Shown: positions 53,471 to 62,888, numbered from the stretch's first letter. The stretch: 64,000 nucleotides of DNA from an uncultured bacterium (GCA_949290355.1 CASERN010000011.1:919865-983864); one strand, 5' to 3'. Made by a program: numbers and translations. The notes: generated by a model not told the origin, from the sequence alone.

Positions 53471-54625
53471 TTATTTTATATCAAGCAAGTCTTCCTCTTT
53501 TTTGAAATTTGTTTTATTTCGTCTCATTTTTAGATTTTTTTTCTTGGTTCTGTCGGAGACATTTCTATAAGCATTATCTAAAGATATTTTTGCTAAGGCG
53601 TTACCTTTACGTCTATCATAAAAAGTAAGCCAAAAACTTCTATCAATATTATCTACTGCAAATGAGACCCTACCTGCAAATTTATCACCGGGCCGAATTT
53701 GCTTAAACATAAGTTTTGTATCTCCAAATATTGAAGGTCTAAAAACGGAATTATAATCATTGACTAAAGCCATATCCAAACCTGAAAAAGTCTTATCAGA
53801 CATATTTGATATCATAACAGTCAAAGTTATTGTATTTACTTCTCCAAATGGATCTTTTTCATGTTTTATATCACTAATATGTATATCTAATCCCGGATAA
53901 AAAAGTTCATGCTGTTTTAAAGCTGATTCTTTATATACAGGCAAAGGTACTGTAGTATTTATTTTAACTCTGATTTGATCACCAGGAGCGATCAAAACAT
54001 CATTTCCTTTACGAATTAAAGCCATACCTAAGCCTATTGCACCGCCAACTGCTGCACCTCCGGCTAAAGTATACCCTTGCGAAGCAATAGCTGCTTCTAA
54101 GCCTAACCAATTTAATGCCAAAAAACCTCCAACAGCACCACCAGCTAAAGTATATCCAACATCTTGAACAACTATTTTAGAAGTTTCGGCAACTGGATGA
54201 AGTTTTGTAGACATTTTTCCTTCAATAGGAATTTCCCTACCATCAGGAGTAACCAAATAATCAAAATCCAAAGAAATCCATCCCTGACGCCCTAATCTTT
54301 TAGGGTCTCCAGTTTGAGTAATTATACCATGAGCAATAGTACCTTTAGGTATAATTACCCCCTTATCACCTTTTACTTCATCTGTAACTTCGGCGAAAAA
54401 CTCATCACCTTCAATATTTACATTACTGTCTAATACTTGAGATACAGTCATATTTATTACATCTTTTCTTTCTAGATGTTCAATTTCTCCAGTAAAAAGC
54501 TCTTTTTGCAACTGAGATTCCAATTGTTGAGTTTTTTCAGCATGACCTTCTAATACTTCTGCATAAACCAAAGTATTAGAAAATAAAAATGAAAGTAATA
54601 TTAATGCTGATATTAATTTTTTCAT
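53471..54625 (-). CDS. Exported TrbI/VirB10-like protein (384 aa)
   Basis: Signal peptide (MKKLISALILLSFLFSNTLVYA), then VIIPKGTIAHGIITQTGDPKRLGRQGWISLDFDYLVTPDGREIPIEGKM, which resembles the beta-barrel of VirB10/TrbI (rigid GT.. and PdG pattern). A glycine-rich hydrophobic segment (VGYTLAGGAVGGFLALNWLG, and again QGYTLAGGAAVGGAIGLGMAL) duplicates internally. Ends in a very basic tail RTKKKNLKMRRNKTNFKK. Likely envelope-spanning; without other type IV secretion genes the label is tentative. Leaderless promoter: TATAAT ends six bases before the ATG. Confidence 0.5.
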   Translation of the reverse strand: MKKLISALILLSFLFSNTLVYAEVLEGHAEKTQQLESQLQKELFTGEIEHLERKDVINMTVSQVLDSNVNIEGDEFFAEVTDEVKGDKGVIIPKGTIAHGIITQTGDPKRLGRQGWISLDFDYLVTPDGREIPIEGKMSTKLHPVAETSKIVVQDVGYTLAGGAVGGFLALNWLGLEAAIASQGYTLAGGAAVGGAIGLGMALIRKGNDVLIAPGDQIRVKINTTVPLPVYKESALKQHELFYPGLDIHISDIKHEKDPFGEVNTITLTVMISNMSDKTFSGLDMALVNDYNSVFRPSIFGDTKLMFKQIRPGDKFAGRVSFAVDNIDRSFWLTFYDRRKGNALAKISLDNAYRNVSDRTKKKNLKMRRNKTNFKKEEDLLDIK

Positions 54626-54631
54626 ACCAGA

Positions 54632-54660
54632 ATTATACTACAGTATTTACACAAATTCAA
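54632..54660 (-). promoter_or_regulatory. Promoter of the TrbI-like gene, leaderless type
   Basis: Minus-strand TTGAAT (54660-54655), 17-base spacer, TATAAT (54637-54632), TCTGGT, ATG at 54625. Confidence 0.7.
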
Positions 54661-54733
54661 AAAATATACTTCTACTGTTATAAACTTTTTGATAATGGGC
54701 ATAATAGCAATATATTAAAGGGAGGAGCTTTAT

Positions 54734-55039
54734 ATGCGTTGGTATGATGTTGAGCCAAATGTCTATATGGCAATAAGTATGATTGAATGTGCGGGACCAA
54801 ATGCACAAGTTAAATATGCTGAATATATTATTAAACTTATTAAAGAAAAAGATATTGAACTAAATTATATAAAAAACTCAACCAAAAATAACATAACAAA
54901 ACAATACAAAAGATGGTATGACAAAAATCCTATAATATCACGCGCCTTCACTTATTTAAAAGAAACTACACAGCAAATACAAAAAGAGGTTGCATTATCT
55001 GTTCTTGCATATAAAAATGAATACGAATTATCAATGTGA
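54734..55039 (+). CDS. RWYD-repeat protein A (101 aa)
   Basis: Two copies of a short unit beginning RWYD: residues 2-36 (RWYDVEPNVYMAISMIECAGP...) and about 58-95 (KRWYDKNPIISRAFTYLKET...). Each copy is a helical pair with RWYD, then P, S, A and a leucine-rich helix. Only helices, no signal. GGGAGGAG precedes the ATG. Overlaps the start region of the next gene's frame; the pair is evidently a tandem duplication. Function unknown. Confidence 0.65.
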   Translation: MRWYDVEPNVYMAISMIECAGPNAQVKYAEYIIKLIKEKDIELNYIKNSTKNNITKQYKRWYDKNPIISRAFTYLKETTQQIQKEVALSVLAYKNEYELSM

Positions 55040-55045
55040 TAATTA

Positions 55046-55074
55046 TTGACAAGCAAGAAGAAAAACTGTATCAT
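55046..55074 (+). promoter_or_regulatory. Promoter of RWYD-repeat protein B, leaderless type
   Basis: TTGACA (55046-55051), 17-base spacer, TATCAT (55069-55074), AATCCT, ATG at 55081. The cleanest example in the window of a consensus promoter with a leaderless start. Confidence 0.75.
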
Positions 55075-55080
55075 AATCCT

Positions 55081-55395
55081 ATGAAAAAACGTTGGTATGA
55101 TATTGACCCTACTGTGAGCAGAGCAATAGCTGCTCTTGAAAAAACTGAAGAATATATTCAGGTTCGTTGTGCTGATTTTATTATAGACAGATTAAAAGAT
55201 ATTGATTTTAATATTGAAATGTCTCTTGATGATCAATATAACTATATTATGCGCAGATGGTATGACAAAAACATAAAAGTTTCTCACGCTATGGAATACT
55301 TGAAAAATGCTCCTGTTGACATCAGAAAAGAATTGGCTCTTGAAATTATAGATTTCATTAAAGAATATACTGATTATGCAAAAAAGATTAAGTAA
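55081..55395 (+). CDS. RWYD-repeat protein B (104 aa)
   Basis: Same plan as protein A: MKKRWYDIDPTVSRAIAALEKTEEYIQVRCADFI and, near residue 58, MRRWYDKNIKVSHAMEYLKNAP. All copies keep R-W-Y-D, S, and A at equal spacing. The ATG at 55081 is chosen because the unit begins there and the promoter core precedes it; the frame continues upstream to 55036. Function unknown. Confidence 0.65.
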   Translation: MKKRWYDIDPTVSRAIAALEKTEEYIQVRCADFIIDRLKDIDFNIEMSLDDQYNYIMRRWYDKNIKVSHAMEYLKNAPVDIRKELALEIIDFIKEYTDYAKKIK

Positions 55396-55416
55396 CTTTT
55401 TTTTTAGTCATTTTTA

Positions 55417-56367
55417 TTAATCACAGATTTTGCAAATAATTTGTTCATTATAAGCTTTATCAGTACAAGGCTTTAAAGAGTTTTTATGACGTTCTTCATT
55501 AAATACAATCTTACCCTCGACATGTACAAAATGGTCAGACTTTCTCAAAAATGCCTCATATGCAGTATCTAAATGTCCGATATCTAAAGCTCTGTATCCC
55601 TGGTTGGTTAAATCCTCAGCTAAAACAGTAGCTGTAGGACCTAAAGCCATTATAAATAATTTATTTTTTGGTTGTTTCAAACATTCAGTAAGAATTTCAT
55701 CATACTTAGAAAAAGCATCTTTAATAGGACATAAAATTCGTTTTACAGAGTTTGCTTTATCTAACAAATCATTTCCAACACCTAACCGACTGCCTTCACC
55801 CTCTACAATAACTATATCTTTACCTGTCCATATGGATTTCATTCTGTTATAATAATCAGTTCCCTGCTGTTCATTAATAAAATCCAATTGTCTTGTTACA
55901 TTTGTATCAACATATGTTTTAGAAAAATCAATGTATTTATAAAGAGTTTCACGACACAGAACCATGACCTTTCTTATATAATCACTGGAACAATAACCAA
56001 AAGCATCTGTTATTCCAACCAGCATATTATCATTTTGATTCTTTATAATATTTTTTAATCTTTCTGACAATACTGGGTCATATTTTTGAAAACTTATATT
56101 TTCACCCATTATAAGCTTGAATTCTCCATCACCACATCTTGCCATAGATTTTTCTGTTGTAGAAATAAGGTATAAAGCATCATTAGCATTCAAAACCTTT
56201 GGAAGCTTTATAGAATTCAAAGTCCGCGGATCAGCTAATTCATATAATAAATTTTCAAACTTATCTTTATAATCGTCCTTTTTCCCATTTAGCATGAATT
56301 TGCACTTAATACCAAAGAGATTCAATTCATAACGGCCTGTAGATTTCGTCTTTTTTAAATAAAGCAT
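55417..56367 (-). CDS. GT-D fold (SP_1767-type) glycosyltransferase
   Basis: 316 residues, cytosolic. Core begins SMARCGDGEFKLIMGENISFQKYDPVLSERLKNII, a GT-D domain signature (DUF1792/SP_1767), with GITDAFGY, TYVDTNVTRQ, IVIVEGEGSRLGVGNDLL and IMALGPTATVLAEDL further on. Such domains often sit in surface-polysaccharide or glycoprotein modification loci, where they add a sugar; substrate unknown. GAGGAGTAAGGT precedes the ATG. Its N-terminal 35 residues (MLYLKKTKSTGRYELNLFG) are like many glycosyltransferases of this group. Confidence 0.75.
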   Translation of the reverse strand: MLYLKKTKSTGRYELNLFGIKCKFMLNGKKDDYKDKFENLLYELADPRTLNSIKLPKVLNANDALYLISTTEKSMARCGDGEFKLIMGENISFQKYDPVLSERLKNIIKNQNDNMLVGITDAFGYCSSDYIRKVMVLCRETLYKYIDFSKTYVDTNVTRQLDFINEQQGTDYYNRMKSIWTGKDIVIVEGEGSRLGVGNDLLDKANSVKRILCPIKDAFSKYDEILTECLKQPKNKLFIMALGPTATVLAEDLTNQGYRALDIGHLDTAYEAFLRKSDHFVHVEGKIVFNEERHKNSLKPCTDKAYNEQIICKICD

Positions 56368-56493
56368 ACCTTACTCCTCTTTTACAGGAAACTATTTTGC
56401 AACGAACAGTCTTTAACATCAACTTATAATAACAAATTGTAATATTTACTTAATATTTAGACATGCCTGAAGCAAATATTGTTTAATAACAAT

Positions 56494-56823
56494 ATGAGTG
56501 ATGAAATTAACAGAAAAGTTATAGATATATTTTCAAAACCAACTGAAAGCAATGAAAAAGTTAAATTTTATGCCGGTTTTAATTATGTAAGAATTGATAA
56601 AGATAACAACGGTAATAAATTTAACCCAGAACATTTGATTCAATATGCCGAAAAATGCCATTATATAGTAAGAGTAATGAGAGAATACAAAGGAGAGACA
56701 GTACTTTATAATTACGATGTTCCCAATAATAACCTTTTCAAATTTATGAAATCATTTGAAGAAAATACTCTTGATGGTACTATAATAGAAATAGATAAAT
56801 ACTTTCCCGACAGTCCGGCATAA
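56494..56823 (+). CDS. Small protein, unknown (109 aa)
   Basis: Beta/alpha protein beginning MSDEINRKVIDIFSKP and with FYAGFNYVRIDKDNNGNKF and IIEIDKYFPDSPA. No recognised domain. The start is placed at 56494 because TTTAAT ends six bases before it; the frame goes on to 56479. It precedes the radical SAM gene by 32 bases and is probably in its operon. Confidence 0.55.
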   Translation: MSDEINRKVIDIFSKPTESNEKVKFYAGFNYVRIDKDNNGNKFNPEHLIQYAEKCHYIVRVMREYKGETVLYNYDVPNNNLFKFMKSFEENTLDGTIIEIDKYFPDSPA

Positions 56824-56855
56824 TATTACAAAAAAAGAATTGAGAGATAAATATA

Positions 56856-59387
56856 ATGAATTGTTTCTTTAGAGAGAACCATGAAGCTTTACATAAATGC
56901 AATAAACCCTATCAGTATGTAGGAGGAGAATTCCTTTCTTATAACAAAGACTTTAATAGTGCTAAAGTAAGATTTGCATTTGCATTTCCTGATAAATATG
57001 AAATAGGGATAAGTAATCTTGGGCTAAGAGTTTTATACGATCTTGTAAATAAAGAACCATCTTACATGGCTGATAGAGTGTACGCTCCGGAATCAGATTT
57101 TCAACCTGAAATTTTATATGCACTTGAAAGCAAAAAATATATAAAAGATTTTGATGCAATCGGTTTTTCATTACAATATGAAATGGCTTATCCTACAGTC
57201 TTAAAAATGCTTGATATGGCAAAAATTCCATACAGAAATGATATGCGAAAAGACGATGATCCAATAATCATTGCAGGCGGGCCTTGTGCTTTTAATCCTT
57301 TACCTATTGCAGAATTTATTGATGTTTTTATGATAGGCGACGGGGAAGACAGTATTATTGAAGTTTGCCAGATATTGGAAAGAACCAAAGGGCTTCCAAG
57401 AGAAGAAAGGATAAGAGCTCTTTGCGATGGAGAAAATTGTGGGCGCTGGTCATTACTGACAGGTGGGACTGTTACAAAACGAATTGCGCAATTAAAATAT
57501 GACACAGCTCTAAAATCTTATCCAATTCCATTTTCAACATCTGTCCAAGACAGAGCTGTTGTTGAAATAAGAAGAGGCTGCGGCAGAATGTGTCGTTTTT
57601 GTCAGCCTGGACATGTTACGTTACCGATAAGAGAAAGACCTGCTGAAGATATTATAAAAATAACAAAGGAACTTGTTAAAAATACTGGATATGATGAATA
57701 CTCACTTCTTTCTCTATCTTCAAATGATTACAAAAATATTAATGAAGTAATCAAAGAACTTGCAGTAGATTTTAATGAAAAGAAAATTTCAGTATCATTA
57801 CCAAGTCAAAGAATTGACGGTTTTAATCTTGAACTTGCAAATCTTGTTCAAAGTGTAAGAAAATCAACAATGACGCTTGCACCGGAAGCAGGGAGCCAAA
57901 GATTAAGAGATAAAATCAAAAAAAATATCTCCGAAGATCAAATTTTAAATGCAGTATTAACCTTATATGAAAACGGCTGGTCTAAAATTAAGTTTTATTT
58001 TATATGCGGACTTCCAACAGAAACTTTAGAAGATATGGATGAGATGGCGGAATTACTAAACAAAATCAAATACCGCTGTAAACAAATAAAACGAGAAAAA
58101 GAATTGAACTACGGACTCGATATAACCTGTACTTTGTCAATTTTTGTACCAAAACCTTTTACTCCATTCCAATGGTACGGACAAATGAGTTTGGAAAAAG
58201 TTGATGAACATATAAAATATTTAAAAGAAAAAACAAAACATATCAAAGGCTTAAAAATAAACTATCACGAGGATACTGTATCTCAAATTGAAGCAGTACT
58301 TACAAGAGGAGATATAGATCTTTGTAAATATATTGAAGCTCTTTATAAAAAAGGTTGCTATTTAGATGCTTGGGGCGAATATTTTGATAAAAATATCTGG
58401 CATGAAACAGCTAAAGAATTACATATTAATCTTTCAGAGCTTGCTCAAAAACAATATTCAACAAATGAAAATCTTCCTTGGGATTTTATTAATATCGGAG
58501 TTGATAAAGAATGGTTTATTTCAGAATACAATGATTCAAATACAAAACCAACCTGTGAGACAGGATGCGTAAACTGCGGGGTATGTAAAAATTTAAAAAC
58601 TCATAAAGTATTAGCAAAAACATTCAAAGCCTGTGAAAAAGCTCAAAATTTAAAAATAGAAATAAAAGATCCTAAAACATGTCAAGGATACGATAAAGAA
58701 ATTTATAAATATAGAATAAAATTAACTAAAAAAGGTATTTTGAAATATTTTTCTCACCTGGATTGGCAAAATACATTTTTAAAAGCTATTTCAAGAAGCG
58801 GATTAGATATTGTATATTCTCTTGGATACAATCCGATGATGAAAATATCAATGGGAATTGCACTTCCATTATTTGCAGAAAGTGAATGTGAACTTGTTGA
58901 TATTGAATTATTTGAAAATATTTCAACAACTGAACTCAAACTAAAGTTAGAAAAAGTTCTGCCGGAACAATCAAAAATTATAAATATTGTTAAAATTCCA
59001 AAAAATGCTCCAGCAATTGATATAACTGCTCAATGGGCAGAATACAAGATAGATATTTTTAACAAATCTCTTTACGATTTTGAAAATTTAAGATATAATA
59101 CAGACAAAGTTTTATCTTCTGAACAAATTTTTATAGAGAAGAAAAACAAAAAAGGTTTAATCAAAAAAACAGATGTTAAAAATTCCATTAAATCTTACAG
59201 ATTTGAAGGTGATAGTCTGTTCATAGTACTAAAAACAGGTCAATCAGCAATTAATAAAGAAGATGGAACTGTAGAGAACGGAATTCCAGCACTGAGAGCA
59301 GATATACTTATGAATTTAATTGCACCCGATGTAACTTTTGATATAAAGCGCACTCGGTTTTTTGACAAAAGTTTAAAAGAATTATAG
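56856..59387 (+). CDS. Radical SAM protein with B12-binding and DUF2344 domains
   Basis: 843 residues. N-terminal B12-binding-like region (VRFAFAFPDKYEIGISNLG..), radical SAM cluster EIRRGCGRMCRFCQPGHVTLP (CxxxCxxC), IGFS..., and a C-terminal part (about 640-840) matching DUF2344 (KYRIKLTKKGILKYFSHLDWQNTFLKAISRSGLDIVYSLGYNPMMKISMGIALPLF). This fused form (TIGR03960/TIGR03936) is regularly next to the RNase E/G gene and its role, perhaps in rRNA or tRNA modification, is not established. The next gene is rne/rng, 14 bases downstream. Extra cysteines in CETGCVNCGVCKN may bind a second cluster. Confidence 0.9.
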   Translation: MNCFFRENHEALHKCNKPYQYVGGEFLSYNKDFNSAKVRFAFAFPDKYEIGISNLGLRVLYDLVNKEPSYMADRVYAPESDFQPEILYALESKKYIKDFDAIGFSLQYEMAYPTVLKMLDMAKIPYRNDMRKDDDPIIIAGGPCAFNPLPIAEFIDVFMIGDGEDSIIEVCQILERTKGLPREERIRALCDGENCGRWSLLTGGTVTKRIAQLKYDTALKSYPIPFSTSVQDRAVVEIRRGCGRMCRFCQPGHVTLPIRERPAEDIIKITKELVKNTGYDEYSLLSLSSNDYKNINEVIKELAVDFNEKKISVSLPSQRIDGFNLELANLVQSVRKSTMTLAPEAGSQRLRDKIKKNISEDQILNAVLTLYENGWSKIKFYFICGLPTETLEDMDEMAELLNKIKYRCKQIKREKELNYGLDITCTLSIFVPKPFTPFQWYGQMSLEKVDEHIKYLKEKTKHIKGLKINYHEDTVSQIEAVLTRGDIDLCKYIEALYKKGCYLDAWGEYFDKNIWHETAKELHINLSELAQKQYSTNENLPWDFINIGVDKEWFISEYNDSNTKPTCETGCVNCGVCKNLKTHKVLAKTFKACEKAQNLKIEIKDPKTCQGYDKEIYKYRIKLTKKGILKYFSHLDWQNTFLKAISRSGLDIVYSLGYNPMMKISMGIALPLFAESECELVDIELFENISTTELKLKLEKVLPEQSKIINIVKIPKNAPAIDITAQWAEYKIDIFNKSLYDFENLRYNTDKVLSSEQIFIEKKNKKGLIKKTDVKNSIKSYRFEGDSLFIVLKTGQSAINKEDGTVENGIPALRADILMNLIAPDVTFDIKRTRFFDKSLKEL

Positions 59388-59400
59388 TAAAGGATTTTTT

Positions 59401-61215
59401 ATGGCGAATGAAAAACACAACAAAAACGGACAGCAAAATGGTAATGTAGAAAAGAAAATTATCATTGCAGAACGAGATAATATTGCTGCAGTATTAGAAA
59501 ATGGTAAAGTAACTGATTTTTTTATTTCTAGAGGTGATGTAATTCTAGGAGATGTATATCTCGCAATAGTTGATAATATTTTACCAAGTATAGATGCCGC
59601 ATTTGTCAATGTAGGTGTTGATAAAATGGGCTTTTTACACGCCCAAGATGTTATGGGTAAAGGTTCATTAAAAGATAAATTATCTCCAAAACAAAAGCTT
59701 ATAGTTCAAGTAGTAAAAGAACCGACAGGACATAAAGGTCCAAGGGTTACAACTGAAATAAGCCTACCTGGAAGATTTTTAGTATTAATGCCAAATGAAC
59801 CTGGTATTAGCATCAGCAAAAAAATTGAAAACTCTAAAGAAAGAGCAAGATTAAAATCTGTAGTAAGTCTTATTAAACCTGTGGGTGTTGGAGTAATTAT
59901 AAGAACAGAAGCAGAAGGGCAATCAGAGGCAGATATTCAAGAAGATTTAGAGATTTTGCTCGAGAAATGGAATAATATTATTACTGCCGCAGAGACTATG
60001 ACTCCTCCAAATCTTTTATACAGAGATCAGGATTTACTTTATAGGACAATAAGAGAAGCTTGTACAGAAGATGTTAGAGAAATAGTTGTGGATACACCTT
60101 TTGCTATGCAAAGAGTTCAGAATATTCTACAAAATTGGCACATTAATAAAAATATCCAAGTAACTCTTTATAAAGGGACAGAACCACTTTTAGTCGCAAC
60201 AGATATACATAAAGAAATAAAAGCTGCTTTAAACGTTAAAGTAAACATGCCTTCAGGCGGATATTTATTTATACAACAAACAGAAGCTTTAACCGTAATT
60301 GATGTCAACAGCGGCAAATTTACAAGTTCTTCAACACAAGATGAAACTATATTAAAGACAAATATAGAAGCTGTACATGAAATCGCTCGTCAACTTAGAC
60401 TTAGAAATATTGGCGGTATGATTATCGTAGACTTTATTGATATGATGTCAAGAGCTGATAAACTTGCTATGCTTGAGGAGTTGGAAATTGCTCTAGAACC
60501 TGATAAAGCTAAACCTCAAGTAGGACAGATATCTGACCTTGGATTAGTCGAACTTACAAGACACAGACAAGGACAGTCTTTATCAGAAATTTTCACAAGA
60601 AAATGTCCACATTGCCAAGGAACCGGATATTTTATGAATGAATTTAACTTTGCAACTCCTACAGCTGAAGGCGAATACAGAGCTAAAGCGGCAAAAATGA
60701 AGTTGCCTGTGAACAACTTCAAGAAAAATAAAAATAATAATAACAATAAAAATCAAAATTCTCAAATTCAAGAACAAGAAAATCAAATAATTAATACTAA
60801 TGAAAAACCTGAAGTTCAAAAGCCAGAAATAGAAGTTGAAAACCCTTCTACTGTAGCTATTGAAAAGGAAAAACAAGATAATAAGAAAAAACGAAGAACA
60901 AGAAAAAGCAAATTTGAGAAAAAGGATCAGGAACAAACCGTAAATATAGCAGATAAAGAAATAGAAACTGCACAGACAGTACTAAAACCTAATGAAGAAA
61001 TAAAACCGGTTATAGACGAAAATACTAAAATAGAAAATTCAGAACCGGAAAAAACAGAAAATGAAAATAAAGAGACTTTAACAGCAGAAACACCTCAAGA
61101 ACAAACAGAAGAAAAACCAAAGAAAACTCGTAGACCAAATAGAGGCGCTTCAAAAACTAGAAAACCTAGAACTAAAAAAATAAAAGAAGCTAATGAGGAA
61201 AAAGTTGAAGAATAA
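59401..61215 (+). CDS. Ribonuclease E/G family endoribonuclease
   Basis: Single-strand RNA endonuclease for mRNA decay and rRNA processing. 604 residues: S1-like domain (from about 40, VILGDVYLAIVDNILPSIDAAFVNVG), the 5'-sensor and RNase H fold, catalytic DVNSG and MIIVDFIDM aspartates, and the zinc-link CPHCQGTGYF near 405. After residue 430 comes a low-complexity K/N/E/T-rich tail (about 175 residues), short compared with E. coli RNase E and similar to cyanobacterial forms. AAGGATTTTT precedes the ATG. Together with pnp it could make a degradosome through the tail. Confidence 0.92.
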   Translation: MANEKHNKNGQQNGNVEKKIIIAERDNIAAVLENGKVTDFFISRGDVILGDVYLAIVDNILPSIDAAFVNVGVDKMGFLHAQDVMGKGSLKDKLSPKQKLIVQVVKEPTGHKGPRVTTEISLPGRFLVLMPNEPGISISKKIENSKERARLKSVVSLIKPVGVGVIIRTEAEGQSEADIQEDLEILLEKWNNIITAAETMTPPNLLYRDQDLLYRTIREACTEDVREIVVDTPFAMQRVQNILQNWHINKNIQVTLYKGTEPLLVATDIHKEIKAALNVKVNMPSGGYLFIQQTEALTVIDVNSGKFTSSSTQDETILKTNIEAVHEIARQLRLRNIGGMIIVDFIDMMSRADKLAMLEELEIALEPDKAKPQVGQISDLGLVELTRHRQGQSLSEIFTRKCPHCQGTGYFMNEFNFATPTAEGEYRAKAAKMKLPVNNFKKNKNNNNNKNQNSQIQEQENQIINTNEKPEVQKPEIEVENPSTVAIEKEKQDNKKKRRTRKSKFEKKDQEQTVNIADKEIETAQTVLKPNEEIKPVIDENTKIENSEPEKTENENKETLTAETPQEQTEEKPKKTRRPNRGASKTRKPRTKKIKEANEEKVEE

Positions 61216-61495
61216 ATTTATTAATACTCTTTTTACATTAATATTTTTAACAGCAAATGCGGGCTTGTGCGAACAAACCCGTAATGCTGTTATGCATAAT
61301 GCTATAATAAAATTCAGCCTTGCAATGGGAGGAGTTGTATTATCTTCTTTAATCATATTTATTGGATTAACAATCTATAATAAATTCTTTTTCAAAGAAA
61401 ACACCACCCATCCATATGAACAAGAAATTCTTAAAACACCAAAGTCTACAGAAGATGCTATTAAATTTTTTATAAACAAAAATAAACTTAATTAA
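61193..61495 (+). CDS. Small membrane protein, unknown (100 aa)
   Basis: Overlaps the RNase E/G gene by 23 bases. MRKKLKNKFINTLFTLIFLTANAGLCEQ looks like a signal or first helix; then one clear transmembrane segment (FSLAMGGVVLSSLIIFIGLTIYN) and a short tail. Weak AGAAG before the ATG. Might be an envelope part of a small cluster with the next pilin-like gene. Confidence 0.6.
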   Translation: MRKKLKNKFINTLFTLIFLTANAGLCEQTRNAVMHNAIIKFSLAMGGVVLSSLIIFIGLTIYNKFFFKENTTHPYEQEILKTPKSTEDAIKFFINKNKLN

Positions 61496-61503
61496 GGTAT
61501 AAA

Positions 61504-61737
61504 ATGAAATATAAAGCATTTGGAGCAATAGATTTATTAATAGGCCTTTTAATTACATCTGTTATTTTTATAATCGGAATAAATACATTTAAAGGAATTT
61601 CAAGCATAAAAATTAATAATTCTGCAAATACAAAAAGTATTGAACAAGAAGTCGATAAAACTGTAAATGAAATTGAGACCATGCGTAAACAGTCAATTGA
61701 ATATAACAACAAAGAATTACAAAATAACAATTACTAA
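61504..61737 (+). CDS. Short pilin-like protein (77 aa)
   Basis: MKYKAFG then AIDLLIGLLITSVIFIIGINTF: Gly before a hydrophobic helix, with Ala at +1 and no Glu at +5, so a class III site is only approximate. A coiled-coil tail of about 45 residues. AAGG before the ATG; starts eight bases after the previous stop. Perhaps a minor pseudopilin. Confidence 0.55.
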   Translation: MKYKAFGAIDLLIGLLITSVIFIIGINTFKGISSIKINNSANTKSIEQEVDKTVNEIETMRKQSIEYNNKELQNNNY

Positions 61738-61830
61738 GTAATTAGCCTCTAATTAAAAGTATAGATTATAAAAAGTTCTTGTCGGAATGTATTTTTTATT
61801 GTACAATACCGATATAAGAAGGAGAAAAAT

Positions 61831-62682
61831 ATGGGATATAAAATTTTATCAAAAAAAGAGCTTTGTCCCAACCAATATGAAATAACTATTGAAGCACCTT
61901 ATGTTGTAAGAAACGCAAAGGCCGGACAGTTCATAATATTTAGAGCAAAATCTGACAGCGAAAGAGTTCCATTAACTATTGCTGATGTTGATAAAGAAAA
62001 AGGGGAATTAACTCTTGTATTTATGGCTGTTGGCTATTCTACGAAACAACTTGCATCATTAAATGCTGGAGATGAAATTAATGATATAGTAGGTCCTTTA
62101 GGGCAGCCAACACACATAAAAAAATATGGCACAGTTGTATGTCTTGCTGGAGGTTATGGAGCGGCTCCATGCTATTTGATTGCAAAAGCATTTAAAGATG
62201 CAGGCAATAAAGTATACATGATTATGGGTGCAAGAAATAAAGATTTAATATTCTGGCAAGATAAAATGAAAAATGCTTGCACTGAGTTATTTATTACTAC
62301 AGATGATGGTACTTTGGGTGAAAAAGGATTTGTAACACAAGTACTTGAAAGAATCATTAATCAGGAAAAAGTTGATTATGCTATAGCCGTTGGACCTATG
62401 CCAATGATGAGAGCAGTAGCGGATTTAACAAGAGATAAAGGGATTTATACTGAAGCAAGCATGAACCCGATCATGGTAGACGGAACAGGAATGTGTGGAG
62501 CCTGCAGAGTTACTGTTGGCGGAGAAACAAAATTTGCCTGCGTTGATGGACCTGATTTTGATGCTCACAAAATTGACTTTGATGAAGTTATTAACAGGAC
62601 TAAAATATACAAAGATCAAGAAAGAAAACGTGATGAAAACTGCAATTTGCTAAAACAAGCAGCAGAGATGTCTAAAAAGTAA
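61831..62682 (+). CDS. NfnA-like FAD/NAD-binding flavoprotein with [2Fe-2S] site
   Basis: 283 residues of the sulfide dehydrogenase/NfnA/dihydroorotate dehydrogenase electron-transfer family: FAD-binding barrel (FRAKSDSERVPLTIADVD, RxxT-type motif), NAD-binding half (VVCLAGGYGAAPCYLIAKAF) and a C-terminal DGTGMCGACRVTVGGETKFACVDGPDFD, with the cysteines for a [2Fe-2S] cluster. In NfnAB it partners a GltA-like NfnB; none is next to it here. Downstream are a Cys-rich protein and EtfB/EtfA, suggesting electron transfer to or from Etf. GAAGGAGAAAAAT before the ATG. Confidence 0.85.
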   Translation: MGYKILSKKELCPNQYEITIEAPYVVRNAKAGQFIIFRAKSDSERVPLTIADVDKEKGELTLVFMAVGYSTKQLASLNAGDEINDIVGPLGQPTHIKKYGTVVCLAGGYGAAPCYLIAKAFKDAGNKVYMIMGARNKDLIFWQDKMKNACTELFITTDDGTLGEKGFVTQVLERIINQEKVDYAIAVGPMPMMRAVADLTRDKGIYTEASMNPIMVDGTGMCGACRVTVGGETKFACVDGPDFDAHKIDFDEVINRTKIYKDQERKRDENCNLLKQAAEMSKK

Positions 62683-62694
62683 GGAGAAAATTAT

Positions 62695-62877
62695 ATGGCA
62701 AAAGATATTCCCTATTGCCCGCTTATGAGCGCAGGTTCTGATATTGATAAAGTTTGTACTCTTGACAGTTGTGCTTGGTATGTACCCAGTGTAAGAAAAT
62801 GTGCAATGTATATGCTAGCATACAATGCTTTATTAGAAACAAATGCTCGTCAAAAAGCTGCTCAACAACATAGATAA
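62695..62877 (+). CDS. Small cysteine-rich protein (60 aa)
   Basis: Cysteines at positions 8, 21, 26 and 36 in IPYCPLMSAG, VCTLDSCAWYV and RKCAMYML: C..C....CAWY..C layout of small zinc or Fe-S proteins. No domain name. Between the NfnA-like gene (12-base gap) and etfB (11-base gap), so it most likely belongs to the electron-transfer complex or its maturation. AAGGAGAAAATTAT precedes the ATG. Confidence 0.7.
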   Translation: MAKDIPYCPLMSAGSDIDKVCTLDSCAWYVPSVRKCAMYMLAYNALLETNARQKAAQQHR

Positions 62878-62888
62878 TTAGGTTTTAT

